A DNA stretch of 31,661 nucleotides from the NCBI GenBank assembly GCA_001632425.1, contig KV425626.1, positions 15,772 through 47,432 of the forward strand, given 5' to 3'. Under the pieces are notes generated by a model. The model was given only the letters and a program-made list of their open reading frames with translations, had not been told where the DNA came from and did not search any database. Below are positions 17,701-29,678 of this stretch, in pieces; positions within the stretch are counted from its first letter, which is position 1; the number at the start of each line of letters is the position of its first letter. Origin of the DNA: Neolentinus lepideus HHB14362 ss-1. Taxonomy: Eukaryota > Basidiomycota > Agaricomycetes > Gloeophyllales > Gloeophyllaceae. The translations under genes were made by a program, and so were the position numbers.

Positions 17701-20553
17701 ATGGCTAGCCAGAGCCAGCTGCGAGGACGGAAGGGCAAGGGGCCAGCGCTGTCGGGCCCATCTTTGGAGCCTTATGAAGAGGAGGACGACCACGCGGGGT
17801 CGGGTGTAAATCAGTCTGTACGAGCGCACTACTTTCCTTGGGCTTGGATTGACATTGACCTTTGCAAGTAGCGACGGCAGAGTTCGCTAGAGCGGACATT
17901 GAACTCGGACAAGGCGAGCATAGCAATAGTGGGCGTCCTGACTGCACTTGCGTTTATCACTCGCTTCTACAAAATCAACCACCCAGACCAAGTCGTGTAT
18001 GTGTCCGAGCGAACCAGACCCGAGTTCGAGTCTAACGTTCTCCACAGGTTCGATGAGGTTCACTTTGGGAAGTTTGCAGCCCACTATATCCAGCGCGAAT
18101 ATTATTTCGATGTCCATCCACCGTTTGCGAAGCTTCTGTTTGGCCTGGCGGGATGGTTTGTGGGCTTCGATGGGCATTTCCAGTTCGAGAACATTGGGGA
18201 CAGTTATACCACCGCCCACGTGCCGTATGTTGGGATGCGGGCACTGCCTGCAATTTTAGGAAGCCTCACGGTCCCCATCGTCTACGCAATCATGAAGGAG
18301 AGCGGGTATTCATCCGTTGTGTCTGCATTTTCCGCGATTCTCATTCTCTTTGGTATGTTGCTCGTGTTCTGGCGCTTGCCTTTGAAATAGTCCTACAATT
18401 CATGACAGATAATGCACACGTTGCCCAATCTCGATTAATCCTCTTGGATGCCACCCTCATCTTCTTCATGTGCCTAACCATCTACTCGTATATTCGTTTC
18501 CGCAAGTATCGTTTCAAGTGCGTATCTAAAAACGATCTGCGGAACACCTGTGAACCTTGCTTTGCAGGGAATTCTCCCAGGAGTGGTGGGGCTGGATGAT
18601 CGCCACCGGTGTCTTCATGGCCTGCACATGGGCATCCAAAGTCAATGGCATACTCACTGTTGTCTGCATCGGTTGCGCTGTTCTCGTAGATCTGTGGGAC
18701 CTTCTCGACTATCGTAAGAGCAGTATGGTGCGTGCACAACCTTGACTAACGAGCTCGCGCTCTGATATCACTGTTCTGGAAGGAGCGCTTCCGGAACCAC
18801 TTCTTCGCCAGAGCAGTGGGGTTCATCCTCGTGCCACTGATTGTTTACTTGTCCTTCTTTTGGATGCACTTTGCTGTCCTCACGAACTCCGGTCCTGGGG
18901 ATAGTTTCATGAGCCCTGCTTTTCAGGAGACGCTGAGGGGCAATGAGCTACTTCTGAATAGTCAAGGTATGTGTTCTTGAAATTTCTGCCGATAATCGCT
19001 TAGCACTTGCAGAAATCCGATACTTCGACACTGTGACGATCAAGCACAAGAACACGAAAGTTTTCTTGCACTCGCACGAAGACCGATACCCTCTTAAATA
19101 CGAAGATGGTCGCATTAGCAGTCAAGGTATTTTCAGTCCGACTGACTACTTAGCCGCAGTTATTGACCATGGTAAAGGTCAGCAGGTCACTGGCTACGGC
19201 CACCCCGACTCGAACAATCACTGGCAGATTATTCCTACCAAAGCGCTCCCGGAAACCGGCCGCGCTCGCGTTGTCCGTCATGATGACATTGTCCAGCTTC
19301 TGCACGTCAACACTGAGAGCTACCTTCTGACGCACGACGTCGCGTCGCCCTTGATGCCCACGAACCAGGAATTCACGGCGTGGCCGAAGGACGATCTCAG
19401 CCGGTACAACGATACGCTGTTCCAGTTGCATTTGGTTGATGCGCATGAGGGCGAGGCGTGGAAGAGCAAGTCTGGACACTTTAGGCTTGTGCATGTCCCG
19501 ACGAAGGTTTCGATGTGGACGTACCAGAACCAGCTGCCGGATTGGGCGTTTAAGCAGCAGGAGATTAATGGTAACAAGAATGCTGCGGAGAAGACGGCGA
19601 CGTGGTATGTTGATGAGATTGTCGACAGCGAATGTACGTTTGGTCCATGGTTGAGCTACTTCCCGTTCGTGCTGACGTGACTTTTTAGCTGACCCGTCTC
19701 TACCAGACCGGACGGGTGATACGCCCCCTCAGGAGCCCAAAAAGATGAACTTCTTCAAGAAGTTCGCCGAGTTGCAGATTCTTATGCTACAGCACAATGC
19801 TGGTCTTACTGCCAGCCATCCCTACGCTAGCAGTCCGATCAACTGGCCCTTCTTGTTGAGCGGTATTAGTTTCTGGACGAACGCGGACGAGCAGAAGCAG
19901 ATCTACCTGATCGGAAATATCGTTAGCTGGTGGACCTGTGTCACGGCGATTGCTGTGTTTATCGGCATTATCGGTGCCGACCTTCTCGCCAGGCGGCGGA
20001 ACATCGAGCCCATTCCTGACCGTAAGTTAGCGCATCTAAGCGCTATCTTATTCTGACGTCGTGTCTGTATTCTAGCCGTACGTAATCGTCTGTGGAACAA
20101 CACTGGATTCTTCATTCTTGTGTGGGCAGTCCATTACTTCCCCTTCTTTCTTATGAGCCGTCAGCTCTTCATCCACCACTACCTACCATCACACGTCGCC
20201 TCGGCACTCGTGGCGGGCTCCGTCTTACACTATATCCTCTCGGACGACACCCTCAACTACCCAATATCTGTTAGAGGAGACACGATGCGGCCTAAACGGC
20301 AGACGTACGCGGACCTGGGAATGAGAGGACCTATTGCCCTCCTTGGGTTCACGTTTTCGCTGTTGTTCTTTTATATTTATATCGCGCCGCTCACGTACGG
20401 AACTCCTGGGTGCGTGTCCGTTCTTGTGTCCTTTGCCGTTTCACCGCTGATGCAAGACGTTCTCGCAGACTTGACGGAAACCAGGTCAACGCAAGACGCC
20501 TCTTATCGACCTGGACCTTGCATTTCGCTGCTAAAGTTACCGATGGTGCCTAG
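17701..20553 (+). CDS. PMT4: Dolichyl-phosphate-mannose:protein O-mannosyltransferase, Pmt4 type
   Basis: Eleven exons (17701-17817, 17872-17996, 18048-18352, 18409-18517, 18568-18727, 18783-18966, 19013-19126, 19178-19633, 19689-20021, 20076-20409, 20469-20553) give 773 residues, close to yeast Pmt4 (762). It is a GT39 enzyme of the ER membrane that moves mannose from dolichyl phosphate to Ser/Thr. The catalytic acidic pair is visible as FDEVHFGKF (Asp83, Glu84), followed by FDVHPPFAK (about 101-109) and DNAHVAQSRLILLDATL. A MIR domain covers about 335-520 (KVFLHSHEDRYPL, LLHVNTESYLL), and a C-terminal four-helix membrane domain ends in RRLLSTWTLHF. The FDNIG-like FENIG and Y.T motif after the HPP loop fit the PMT4 rather than the PMT1/PMT2 branch. 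Introns 3-11 are all ordinary. No defects are seen. Confidence 0.92.
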
Positions 20554-20648
20554 AGGGTGCCCAAATAGGGAAAACTATATACGCTTGCTCTCTGTTGCCT
20601 GTTTTCGACCAAAATCACTGTACATACACGGGAGATAATAACTAGGCT

Positions 20649-20684
20649 GTAGCTTCGTCAATGGCCGTAGCTCCGTCAATGGCC
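20649..20684. repeat. 18-bp tandem duplication, 2 copies
   Basis: GTAGCTTCGTCAATGGCC (20649-20666) is followed at once by GTAGCTCCGTCAATGGCC (20667-20684), with one difference. It sits about 100 bp after the PMT4 stop, in the likely 3' UTR or just beyond. Confidence 0.8.
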
Positions 20685-21445
20685 GCAAAGTGCCAATGAA
20701 GTCGCAGGAAAAGTGACGTTATCCAACCTGGTCACGGACAAACCTTAAAATCTGCCTTATTTTGGAGAATTATGTCCATTTTTGGAAGGAATATATCTAT
20801 GTTTACGCGTGCGGACATTGTTACATAGTCTATCCACGGTCTGTAACTAGGGCATTGATAGGCAGTTATTGTGTGTTCCTCCATGAGCAGCCTTGTCCGT
20901 TGGATACTACCGCTTGACAAAGGAGTACATAATATTTACTCAACTTTGGAACTCACAAAAATATTCTGAGGTTTCGGAATTCCGGTTCAAGACCGATCGA
21001 GGAGTGTACCAAGACAGGTACGAAATACAGCGTTCATTCCTGTCCAGTCGTTATTGGGAAGGCGGATTTCAAGCCGAAAACATGGTAAAACTTTCAAGCT
21101 GCTCTAAATGACAGAAGGACGTAACGAAAGAAGCATGGTATGGAATCACGTGCTCCTTCACGTTCTGTTCAAGTCGAACTTCTGGCGCCGCCCCGCTTAG
21201 CCTCATCGCGTTCCCTGCGACTCCTCTCTCCTAGAGCCTTGCCTCTTTCCCTGCCCGCACTCCCTGACGCTTTGACGACGCTGCTAACGACGACCAGCTA
21301 CTCAGATTGGTCTTGACGGTACGAGCACCCTGCGTTGTTACCATGTTCTGATGCTGATGCCGTTGCGCGCGAATTCTTATCGGAACAGACACTCACGCTC
21401 ACTAACGCCTTCTATTATCAACAGATTTTCTTGCAGATACTTTTC
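20685..21445. other. Intergenic, no gene seen
   Basis: No coding frame with convincing composition or splice structure was found on either strand. The last 250 bp (about 21190-21300) are CT-rich (CTCTCTCCTAGAGCC, CTCTTTCCCTGCCCG), as is common for 5' UTR and promoter of fungal genes, and probably serve the gene starting at 21446. Confidence 0.5.
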
Positions 21446-24330
21446 ATGAGTGCACCTATTCAGCAACTGCCCTCCTGGTTAACATACTCCGCTTCGGTTA
21501 TCACGGATGCCGCTGGAGACCCTATATCCACCTCCACAACCATCCTCACTTTACCTCTCACATATTATGGTCCAAGTGTGAGTCTGTTCACCTCCTTTGG
21601 GCCCCCAGCTAGCCTGGCCCTTGCAGTTGAGTCTCTCAGACAAGCTCTAATGTGATCACCTTAGATCCCTCTCGGCACTGATGGTGTTTGGACGTATGGC
21701 GGTCTAACGCCGCCACCATCCACCAGAGCCTCCGCAACTTCCGACCCATCAACCACACCATCCATTACTGCGACACCTTCATCCGCGACACGTTCGTCCG
21801 CGACACCTACTATGTCTTCGTCTTTATCTTCATCCTCACTATCATCTACAACCTCATCTTCCTCAGCGTCATCACTAGTACCCTCCACCTCATCTCCCTT
21901 GACTACGCCTACCGCAACAGCTTCAGCTACTTCATCAGCTGCCCGTTCTTTCCCCCGTGGCCTGATAGGGGCTATAGTCGGGTCTATAGTAGGTGCACTG
22001 CTGCTACTACTACTCTTGCTTCTCTGTCTCAGGTGGAGGACTCGTCGCCGCGCACAATACACCCATTCGACTCCCATTTGGGTGGGATGGGAAATAGTTG
22101 ACCCTTCCACTGGGACTGGTGGAGTTGCGCCCGGGAATCAGGCTAGACCACGAGAGATACCACCAGACAGAGTACCGGGGGAAGGCTCACCGCGACATAG
22201 CGGAGAAGAGCACGATCCATTCCTCTCCCGGCGCAGCGATGTGCCCCTCTCCGGTGGTGTTTCGTTGTCCCCTAGGGACTACGCGCTCATGAAAGAGCTC
22301 GGGCCCGGGGTGCGCCTTATCAGTCACCCCGGTGCACCCACTGCTGCGCGTACGTCTCGCAGAGCGAGACTCAGGAATAATCCAAACTACAACCCAGAGA
22401 CGGATGAAGAGGACGAGGCTCAGGGGGCGGGTGAGTTCGGACGCCGCAGATCTGTACTGTACCTCGATCCAGACACGGGTGATGCGTACTGGGGCAACAC
22501 GGGCGATTATACGCCAAGCAGCAGCGGAAGCTCAAAGCCATCCATGGGACGCCATATTCTCAGCCCAGAGGAACAGTATCGCATTGAGAGTGAGTCAGAT
22601 AGGAGCTGCGAGCGCAATTCGGTGACCCGGCAGGACTCACCTCTGTTGCCCCCTCCGCCAATCAATCCCGACAAGCTCACGATGCCAGCAAGGAAGAGTT
22701 CGTCTCGTACAGTGCGTTCACTGGACTCTGCACGCGAAGACGAAGGCGCAGAACTGCTGACGGCAAGGCGCGTGCGCGTGAGCGAGCTTCCGCCGCCACA
22801 GTCGCCCCCTGCAGAGCAGGACGAGATCAGCGCGGGACCAAGCAGCTGGCTAGGAGCAGGCGGTCTTGCGCGCCTGCGCAGGCTGAGCTGGTTCAAGCGG
22901 GAGTCGCCGCTACGCAACGCGAACCGGCCCACGTCGGTGATGAGTTCCAAGGCAGAGTCCCGGCCTGTCTCCTACTCTGCGAAACCCTTGAGCGACCGAG
23001 ACGTCGAGGCAGGCCAGGCGCTCCTTGGAACTGAGATTGGGATGCGCGAGGGCGTCAGACCGATATCGACAGTGAGCGCTGTGTCGGGAAATACAGAATA
23101 CCATGACGTGGCCTCGAGGCCCGTTACGCCTGGCCAGGCCCCAGGCGGGTCCTTCCCGAGCAGTTATCGGACGGCCCAGACACATCCGCAGGGGAGTCAA
23201 GGTAGTCGCGCGCCGCCAACGCCTGCGGATGCTCAGCTGCCGGAGGTGCCACCTCTTCCGACTCAGGTGCATGCGGAACGGCAGGAACCCAGCGACGTTT
23301 CGCAGACGCAGACGCAGCCTAGCGTTACTACTGCCTCTCACAGTGATGTCCCAGTGGACGTAGATATTTTAGATATGCCAGCTCCATCTGCTGTGTCGCA
23401 GTTCTCCAATTCCTCTAGTAGAACTCATAAGGATGTGCCTTTGCTTCCCGGACTGGCCCCAGTGCCAAACCACTGGGATAACGCGCAGACTCCTACTGAA
23501 GAGTCACTAGACTTTGACGGGCGTCATGCTCTTGTTGCGCTTGATATCCTCGAAGAGGAGCCTCCGCGGGCTGGTGAAGGCTGGCGGTCTCTGGCCAATG
23601 GAGGAGGTGGCAATGGTGATAGGAGAACAACCTTCGGCTCCGTGGGCAATGTAAGACGAGTCTTGATCACATGGTATGGAACGGAATGGCTGACCTAATA
23701 CTTATACAGCCGACTATTGTCCACCCCCGCGATACAACGCACTCCGAACAAGGCTCCCTGCACTCAATGCGCTCGCATCTGAGTCCTTTCTCGTCCAGAA
23801 GCCCCTCCGGTTCTGGCGCTGCTTCTTCAAGACACACGCTCATCGGATCCGGCTCCTCCCGCGGACACTCTCAAGGTCGCTCTGGCAGCAGTGGAGGCTC
23901 TCTTGCTCACTCAGGGTCGATCAGTTCGGATGGACGCCGTAGAGGTAGGCGGGACGACAGCGACATCAGCTTGCCTCCCCCGGCATACGGGCGGATGAGC
24001 GTGGGCGCGATGGGTCGGGGAACTGCAAGTCCGCTGTACCAGATGACTCCCCCGCCCACTCGAGGGGCTGGCGATGACCACGCTGTTGTTTCCAGCACTG
24101 TGGCTTCAACGGGAACTGGCTCGACCGTATCGACTGGCTCGAGCATGACGGATCCTGTGACTGAGGCTATCATGCATTTTCCTACTGTTCCCTGGACAGG
24201 AGTGGAGAGTGACTGGCCTGCGGACGCTTGGATAGAAATGCCCAATGGGCGGAGGTTGTGGGGTCCCCCTTCCCAGTGGAGGTCCATGCAAGCTCGTATA
24301 GGGGACGCAGAAGTTGAAGGTCGCACGTGA
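21446..24330 (+). CDS. Ser/Thr-rich single-pass membrane protein with long cytosolic tail
   Basis: Three exons (21446-21577, 21665-23650, 23710-24330; introns 87 and 59 nt) encode 912 residues. There is no N-terminal signal peptide. A short conserved-looking start (LPLTYYGPS|IPLGTDGVWTYGG) is followed by a very Ser/Thr-rich tract (about 62-138), one transmembrane helix (about 144-167, LIGAIVGSIVGALLLLLLLL) and a CLRWRTRRR stop-transfer. The ~740-residue tail is disordered, Ser/Pro/Arg-rich, and carries the piece SDWPADAWIEMPNGRRLWG near the end. The layout is that of fungal wall-stress sensor-like or SKG6/Mid2-like membrane proteins, but I see no specific signature. Such a Ser/Thr tract next to a helix is the type of region Pmt4 O-mannosylates, and PMT4 is the next gene upstream on the same strand. 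Role unknown. Confidence 0.8.
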
Positions 24331-24917
24331 TGGGGGGATCCACTGAGTGGACGACTCGCGGCCTGTTTGTAAATTATTCATCTTACTCGCTGCTTTCTTG
24401 GATTTTGCTTTCGATTTTGCGGGTGGGACGGATTCCAATTTCTGACATTTCTTTGCATCTTCTGTGTTGTATTGCTGGTTGTCTTGCTAGTTGTCTTACT
24501 TGTCCTATACCTAGTTTTACCTTATATTTACCTTTGTACATACACCTTCTGATGACGACCTACTCACGAGAGAATTCGATGCGCTTCCAGAGATACGTTT
24601 TGTCGGGAGAACGTGGCCACGTGATCTCATTAACCGCGCGGAAAGCGCGTCGCGGTCGCGTGTCAGATCTTCTGTAGGCGGAGGTTTCACTTTTTTCCCC
24701 TTTCATTTTGTCGGTCCTGTTTACCCACATTCTTTAGTGAACCGGTATACCGCAGGCGGATTTGCATTGTCGTACCGACTGTGGAGTTTCAAAGAGCTCA
24801 CGTCGTCGGCATGGTGGACAGATATGAAAGCGTTCGTCTCCTATCTGACGTCGCGGTGCAAACTAAACTGAACCCCGTCCCCTTTCGTTTTAGGAACTGA
24901 AAATCCTATCTTGCCTT

Positions 24918-25918
24918 ATGCAACTGCAGATTATTGAGCGACTATGCAAACACAGGAAACTCGGATGCTACGTTGGTGTTCATCAGGTAGGTGACCTCTT
25001 CACTTGTCAGGTCGTATTAGAACAAGAATCTCACGAAAATACAATACAGCTTCTGACAGATATTTACGACTGTCTTATACAAACGCTGCGACGAGACGTC
25101 CGAAACCAAGCGGCATATTCTGACATTCCTCAGGATGTCGCTTTGTTTTATGACTTATCCGCCCAGCCTGAGGTAGATCGCAGGACTTCATGTAACTGCT
25201 AGTAAACTGACATAGAGATATCCAGATGCTCACGACTACTGCATGGGCCTTGAAACTGAACTCTTGTTATGCCCGGGTTCTTGAACGTAGACTGCTCGAA
25301 CTTCTGTTCGTCCGCGACCCACTCTTATTGTCGTTCATGCAAGTACACATGTGGACCAAAGCCGAGTCACAGCACTCCTTTGAATACATCCTCATCATAG
25401 CGCAGAAGGGGCTGCAATCAAAGCGTCGTAATATTGTTCAACACCGAGGTGACAACGCCAAGACTCGCAAGACTGGAAGGTCTTCCGTCCCGAGCCACGA
25501 AGTTGAACGCCCGCCACCCAAGCGAGATGCCCTCCGCCGTGCCTCACAAACCCGCCAAACTTACCCCACTCGGTCACCCCTCTTCGAAGACCACTGCCAA
25601 GGTCCCTTGTTCGAGTCTGAGTCGTCTTCGAGTCTACCCACGTTCGGAATTAAGGATAAGCGGCTCTACAGCACTATTAATGGAAATCTCAAACCCGCAG
25701 TCGAGGGGGATGATTTGGACCTTCAGTTCATCGCAGCGCCCGAGCTCTGGCTCCCGGGTATCGAATGCATCTACGTCCCGTCACAGCTCTCCTGCGCATC
25801 TGAAGGAGACGCTTTATACCCTCCATACGACCCATATCTCGCATCATGGTCGGACGCAAAGCAGAATTGGCCTTGGGATGCGCATTCCGCGGTAGACTTT
25901 CTCGCATCCATTTCTTAG
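24918..25918 (+). CDS. Unrecognised spliced gene, exon structure only partly resolved
   Basis: An ATG at 24918 starts a hydrophilic helical region (MQLQIIERLCKHRKLG; LLTDIYDCLIQTLRRDV). A 63-nt in-frame stretch (24987-25049) has intron signals and may be skipped. An intron of about 46 nt (GTAGAT...ACATAG, to 25218) leads to RYPDAHDYCMGLETELLLC. How this joins the last exon is not clear. The final part, open from about 25226 to the TAG at 25916-25918, ends APELWLPGIECIYVP, LYPPYDPYLASW and WPWDAHSAVDFLASIS, aromatic-rich and protein-like. I have no family for it. It is convergent with clr2 (256 bp between stops). The weakest points are 25270-25420 and the true start. Confidence 0.4.
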
Positions 25919-26174
25919 CAAGCATTCATTCACGGAACATTGACATCGCATTGAGATAGAATATACCACGTTCACGTAGTACGCAATGAATCGTTGTTCT
26001 GCGTTACAGGATAAAATGCGTGATGTAGTTTACGTTACCACACCCAATCGCTGAAGACGGAAGCTGGAGCCCCTACAGGAACCAAACATTTGGAGCCAAA
26101 GCAAGAGATCGCGCACGATTAGCCAAAAGAAATACGGGAACAGCAAGACATTCGACAACACCATCCGAGCCTCA

Positions 26175-28760
26175 CTAGTCCACAATCATAGCATCTTCTG
26201 GCTGTTGAAGCTTCTGCTGCCATTGTTTGTTGGTATCAAATCGTCCCTCAGCGTCCGCATCCCGCAACATAATAAGGCGGTTGGGCTTCCATTTCGTCGG
26301 CTCGACCGCGTTATAATATCCGGCCGTGATTCCCTCAAGACTTGAAACCCCATTAAAGTGCTCAAAGAGCGTATCATCGTTAGATGTCCTGCGCACTCGA
26401 TCCGCGTTCAGATATGCTTGGGGATGAGTTCCTATGCGAGGATAATATCTGCCGGCAAGGAGTGATAAGGGCACCACTACCTCATAGCCTGGCGGAAGGA
26501 TAGGACGGAACTTGTATTTGATTGGTGCGAGTGGAAGCGGATAGGATGTCGTCAGTAGCGGAGGCTGGACATCACTATTTGAGGAAGCCGCTGTATGGAT
26601 CTCTGCAGAGGGAAGGGCTTCGTTGAGGACCGACGCTGCTGTATCTCGCAACGGTACAGAGGGCGCGGGATTCGGTAGAGGAGGAGGCTTTAGTGGCGAA
26701 GGACCAGGCAAGTATGAGGGGCCATCCTGGTCCATAGACGACACATGCAGCGGTTCTTCATCCACTTCTTTAGCCTTGCCTTTACCCTTGTCGGCACTAG
26801 ACTGCAATGCATTTGGATCCTGCCAATCTTCGTCGGCAAACTCGTACAACATCCCGCAAGCCCTCATCTCCTTCTTCAACTTGGAACCTTCCGAAGAAAC
26901 GTCCACCACAAACAGACCTTGCAGCTTCATGAAGACTCCACGGCCATGCGCACCGATAGCATGCATCGGGAAAACAGTGAGATCTACACCCATACCATGT
27001 TCTTCCGCCTCCGCCTTCCTCGCTGCGAGATATTCCTCAGTGGCAGGTCCGGGTCCCGACGGCGGCAAGATCATATCCGTGCCTTGAGGCGCGATCTGTC
27101 GACGAGCAACTTTCAGCCTGACAAGATCATCAACCCAAATGCGTTCGGGACCCCACCACAACCCCTGATAACGAGTTTGAGTATATGGTTTAGCTGGAGA
27201 CACTGGCACAGATGGACCCTGCATACGGGTGCTTAGAGAGTGCAGTTCCGTTGGCGGTACATTGCTGGGTCCCGAAACGTTTCCCTCGGGAGGCCAGGTA
27301 GGCCAGGGAGACGTGGCGTTTGGATTGCCCGGAGACTCGACCGGAATCAATGTCATAGTGAAGTCCCACTCGTCAGTGGGTGTAAAGTACCTAGAGAGAC
27401 TGAACGCAATTTGCAGAGCCAGAGAATAAGGTGCAACAGCATCGGTAAAAGCGACTCGATTTTGACTCCCGTTTGAAGGAAAAGGATTGAACGCTTGGAT
27501 CTTATCCGGAGCGATGTCTGATGGTGTGATCGGCGTATCGTGTAAGGCTAACATGAGATCGTACGATGGAATATATGCCAGATATGGGAGTACCGAGTGT
27601 TCCATCGCAAAGAGCTCTTGAGCAATCCCTACAAGCTTGATTTTATGCACGAACCATTGTTGTATGTCCCAACGCAGCTCCGGCAAGGAGGAATGTGATT
27701 GATCAGCATGGGGGCTAGTGGAATGATTCGAGTGATCAACGCCATTCTGGCCATTTGGATGGTCCTGGATCGGTAGAGGAAGAGGCTTCGACTTTAGCCT
27801 CGTATCCTCTATGATTCCAGGCCAGTAGTAGATGGAGCTCATGTCCGACTTGCCCCAAATTGGAGGATCTAACGCACACCAGACAAGTTCCCCAACCCTG
27901 TATTGACGTTTTGGCTCTACGGCAGAGTAAGCATTAGCGAGATCATTCGCTCTATCTCTGGACATAGACTGTCTTGGCTCATGGGAATCCGTCCGCTTAG
28001 CTGGAATAGGTGCCCTACGAATCGCAGTGTAAGGCACCGTGCGTTTGACTTCACTCTCTCTTTGCAGCCTCGGGGCTCTAGGCGGCTTCGGAAGTCTACC
28101 AGACGGCGAGGGTGATTGAGAGAAAAGAGCAGAACGAGAGGCACGTGGAGATGAAAGGCCGAGAGATTCCGAGATGGGACGCTGAGTGCCCTTCGTACAG
28201 TACTTGCATCCGCAGTTGGCTTTATCCAGAGTGGGATCCTGCATAAGCCAGAGTGCATGAGGCAGGAACTCGGGCACCGAGCGAAAGCGTGTAGCATTCT
28301 TGGATCCTATGCTGTCTTCAATATTAGGCAACCCATCATACGAGAGTTACCAACCGATCAGGTAAGGATCATGCCGCGGGGCCGCTTGAGGCCCTTTATT
28401 ATGATCAAAGAATTTGTAGCCTGCAGGCCAGTCTTTCAGGACATACTGAGGACCATCTGTCCGTAGGAATGATCATACGACTCCATCAATCCACGGTTCT
28501 TTGAAGTGGTAGAGCTGCTGCAACTCACCAGGCATACCCAGCTTCTTTGCTAGATTCGCTCCTAAGTTCTTTCGCCATCCGATAGACGTGCTCTCATTCA
28601 AATCAACTGGGCGCATGAAATTAACGTGACCTTCATGGTCTACGACTTCCGTATTATTCTGAGGCCATCGACCTGGGTCGCCATCTGACCTCGTAATTTC
28701 TATCCATGTCGGGTTCTCCGGTATTTGATGGTGACCTGACAGGGATCGATGCGTTGACAT
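26175..28760 (-). CDS. clr2: Cryptic loci regulator 2-like transcription-silencing protein
   Basis: Three exons on the minus strand (28760-28529, 28456-28355, 28306-26175; introns 72 and 48 nt) give 821 residues; the second junction could instead use a GTAACT donor and GACAG acceptor. The N-terminal Clr2_transil-type domain is visible: GPQYVLKDWPAGYKFFDHNK, then ATRFRSVPEFLPHALWL and a CGCKYC motif (Cys143, 145, 148). After a basic Pro/Ser linker the second Clr2 domain starts with YRVGELVWCAL (about 247) and includes YYWPGIIED, WWGPERIWVDDLVRL and GRYYPRIGTHP. In fission yeast Clr2 is a subunit of SHREC, the Snf2/HDAC complex (Clr1, Clr2, Clr3, Mit1) that silences heterochromatin and limits RNA polymerase II access. 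By inference this protein is nuclear and has the same role. The gene is intact. Confidence 0.85.
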
Positions 28761-29678
28761 GTTGTTCCCTCTTCCTAGAATACGGCACCTGCGAATGTTG
28801 CGGCGACCGAAGCTAAAGAACAGCTATTTTTCAGGGTAGCTGTGGAATTTACCAGAGTATGTAACACCACGAGGAATAACGCGGACTCTACGTCTCAAAA
28901 GTAATTAAAGCCAAACATGCGCAAATAAGACAATGGCATAAATTCGTTGGGAGAATTTCACCTTCCATTGTCGTGCGCTTGCTCTGCATCCTTGTACTTC
29001 CTGCCTACCAGAGTCATATTGGGGTCTGTGTAGGCGAGCAAACACCAATACCCTTCGCCGTGTCATAAGTTCTGTTGTGAAGTTATCGGACAGTGGCTGC
29101 AATTCAATGGTTCATGGCCGAAATTTCGAAATGTTTTGCCCCCAAATGTGTGCTGCCGTGTATTATCTACGCTCGGACAACATCTGCTCATTGTCCGGGC
29201 GTTAAACGACGCGGCTAGAACGACTGGACCTCAGCAGATCGTCTGTTCCTTCAGTGCCTTTACGGGTGGACGTTTTGAGAGTGTTTGGACAACTGTCTAT
29301 AGGCTTATAGGGTCAAAGTTCATACCAAGAATCGAAAACCGCCCTCCCCCTAGCGCTCGTACTCTGAGTACTGAGTGCTACTTAAGCGCTGGCAAGTGAC
29401 CTGTAATATACACACTTATCAAGGATACTATATCATAATTCTAGTCCTATCTGACTCTTCGAAACGTTTTCGCATATTACATTGGGACACATTTTGTTCG
29501 GCGCAGAGGAAAAATGTAATGCAAGTGAAGCGCGACAAATAGTATTGGCTTATCCGACGGCATAATGTTCGGGCTGAAAAGAAACCTGGCTAGGCGTCGT
29601 AATCCAAGGTTTCGTCCTGCGCTCCCTTTGAGGTCGCCACACTGGCAGGATGTATATGTGGCTCTGTAGCGTTATTTA
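28761..29678. other. Intergenic, no gene seen
   Basis: This ~0.9-kb stretch holds the clr2 promoter side (from 28761) and the 3' side of the F-box gene ending at 29679. Small frames on both strands have no starts in good context, no splice structure and no recognisable motif. No repeat or terminal inverted repeat was found. Confidence 0.5.

Noticed and set aside
21661..22950. Minus-strand frames rich in acidic and Val/Asp residues opposite the Ser/Thr-rich protein
   Set aside because: They mirror the low-complexity Ser/Thr codons of the plus-strand gene; no start or splice structure of their own.
28446..28478. A 33-nt first intron in clr2
   Set aside because: A 72-nt intron (28457-28528) with a strong GTGAGT donor keeps the frame and restores the conserved GPQYVLKDWP start of the domain.
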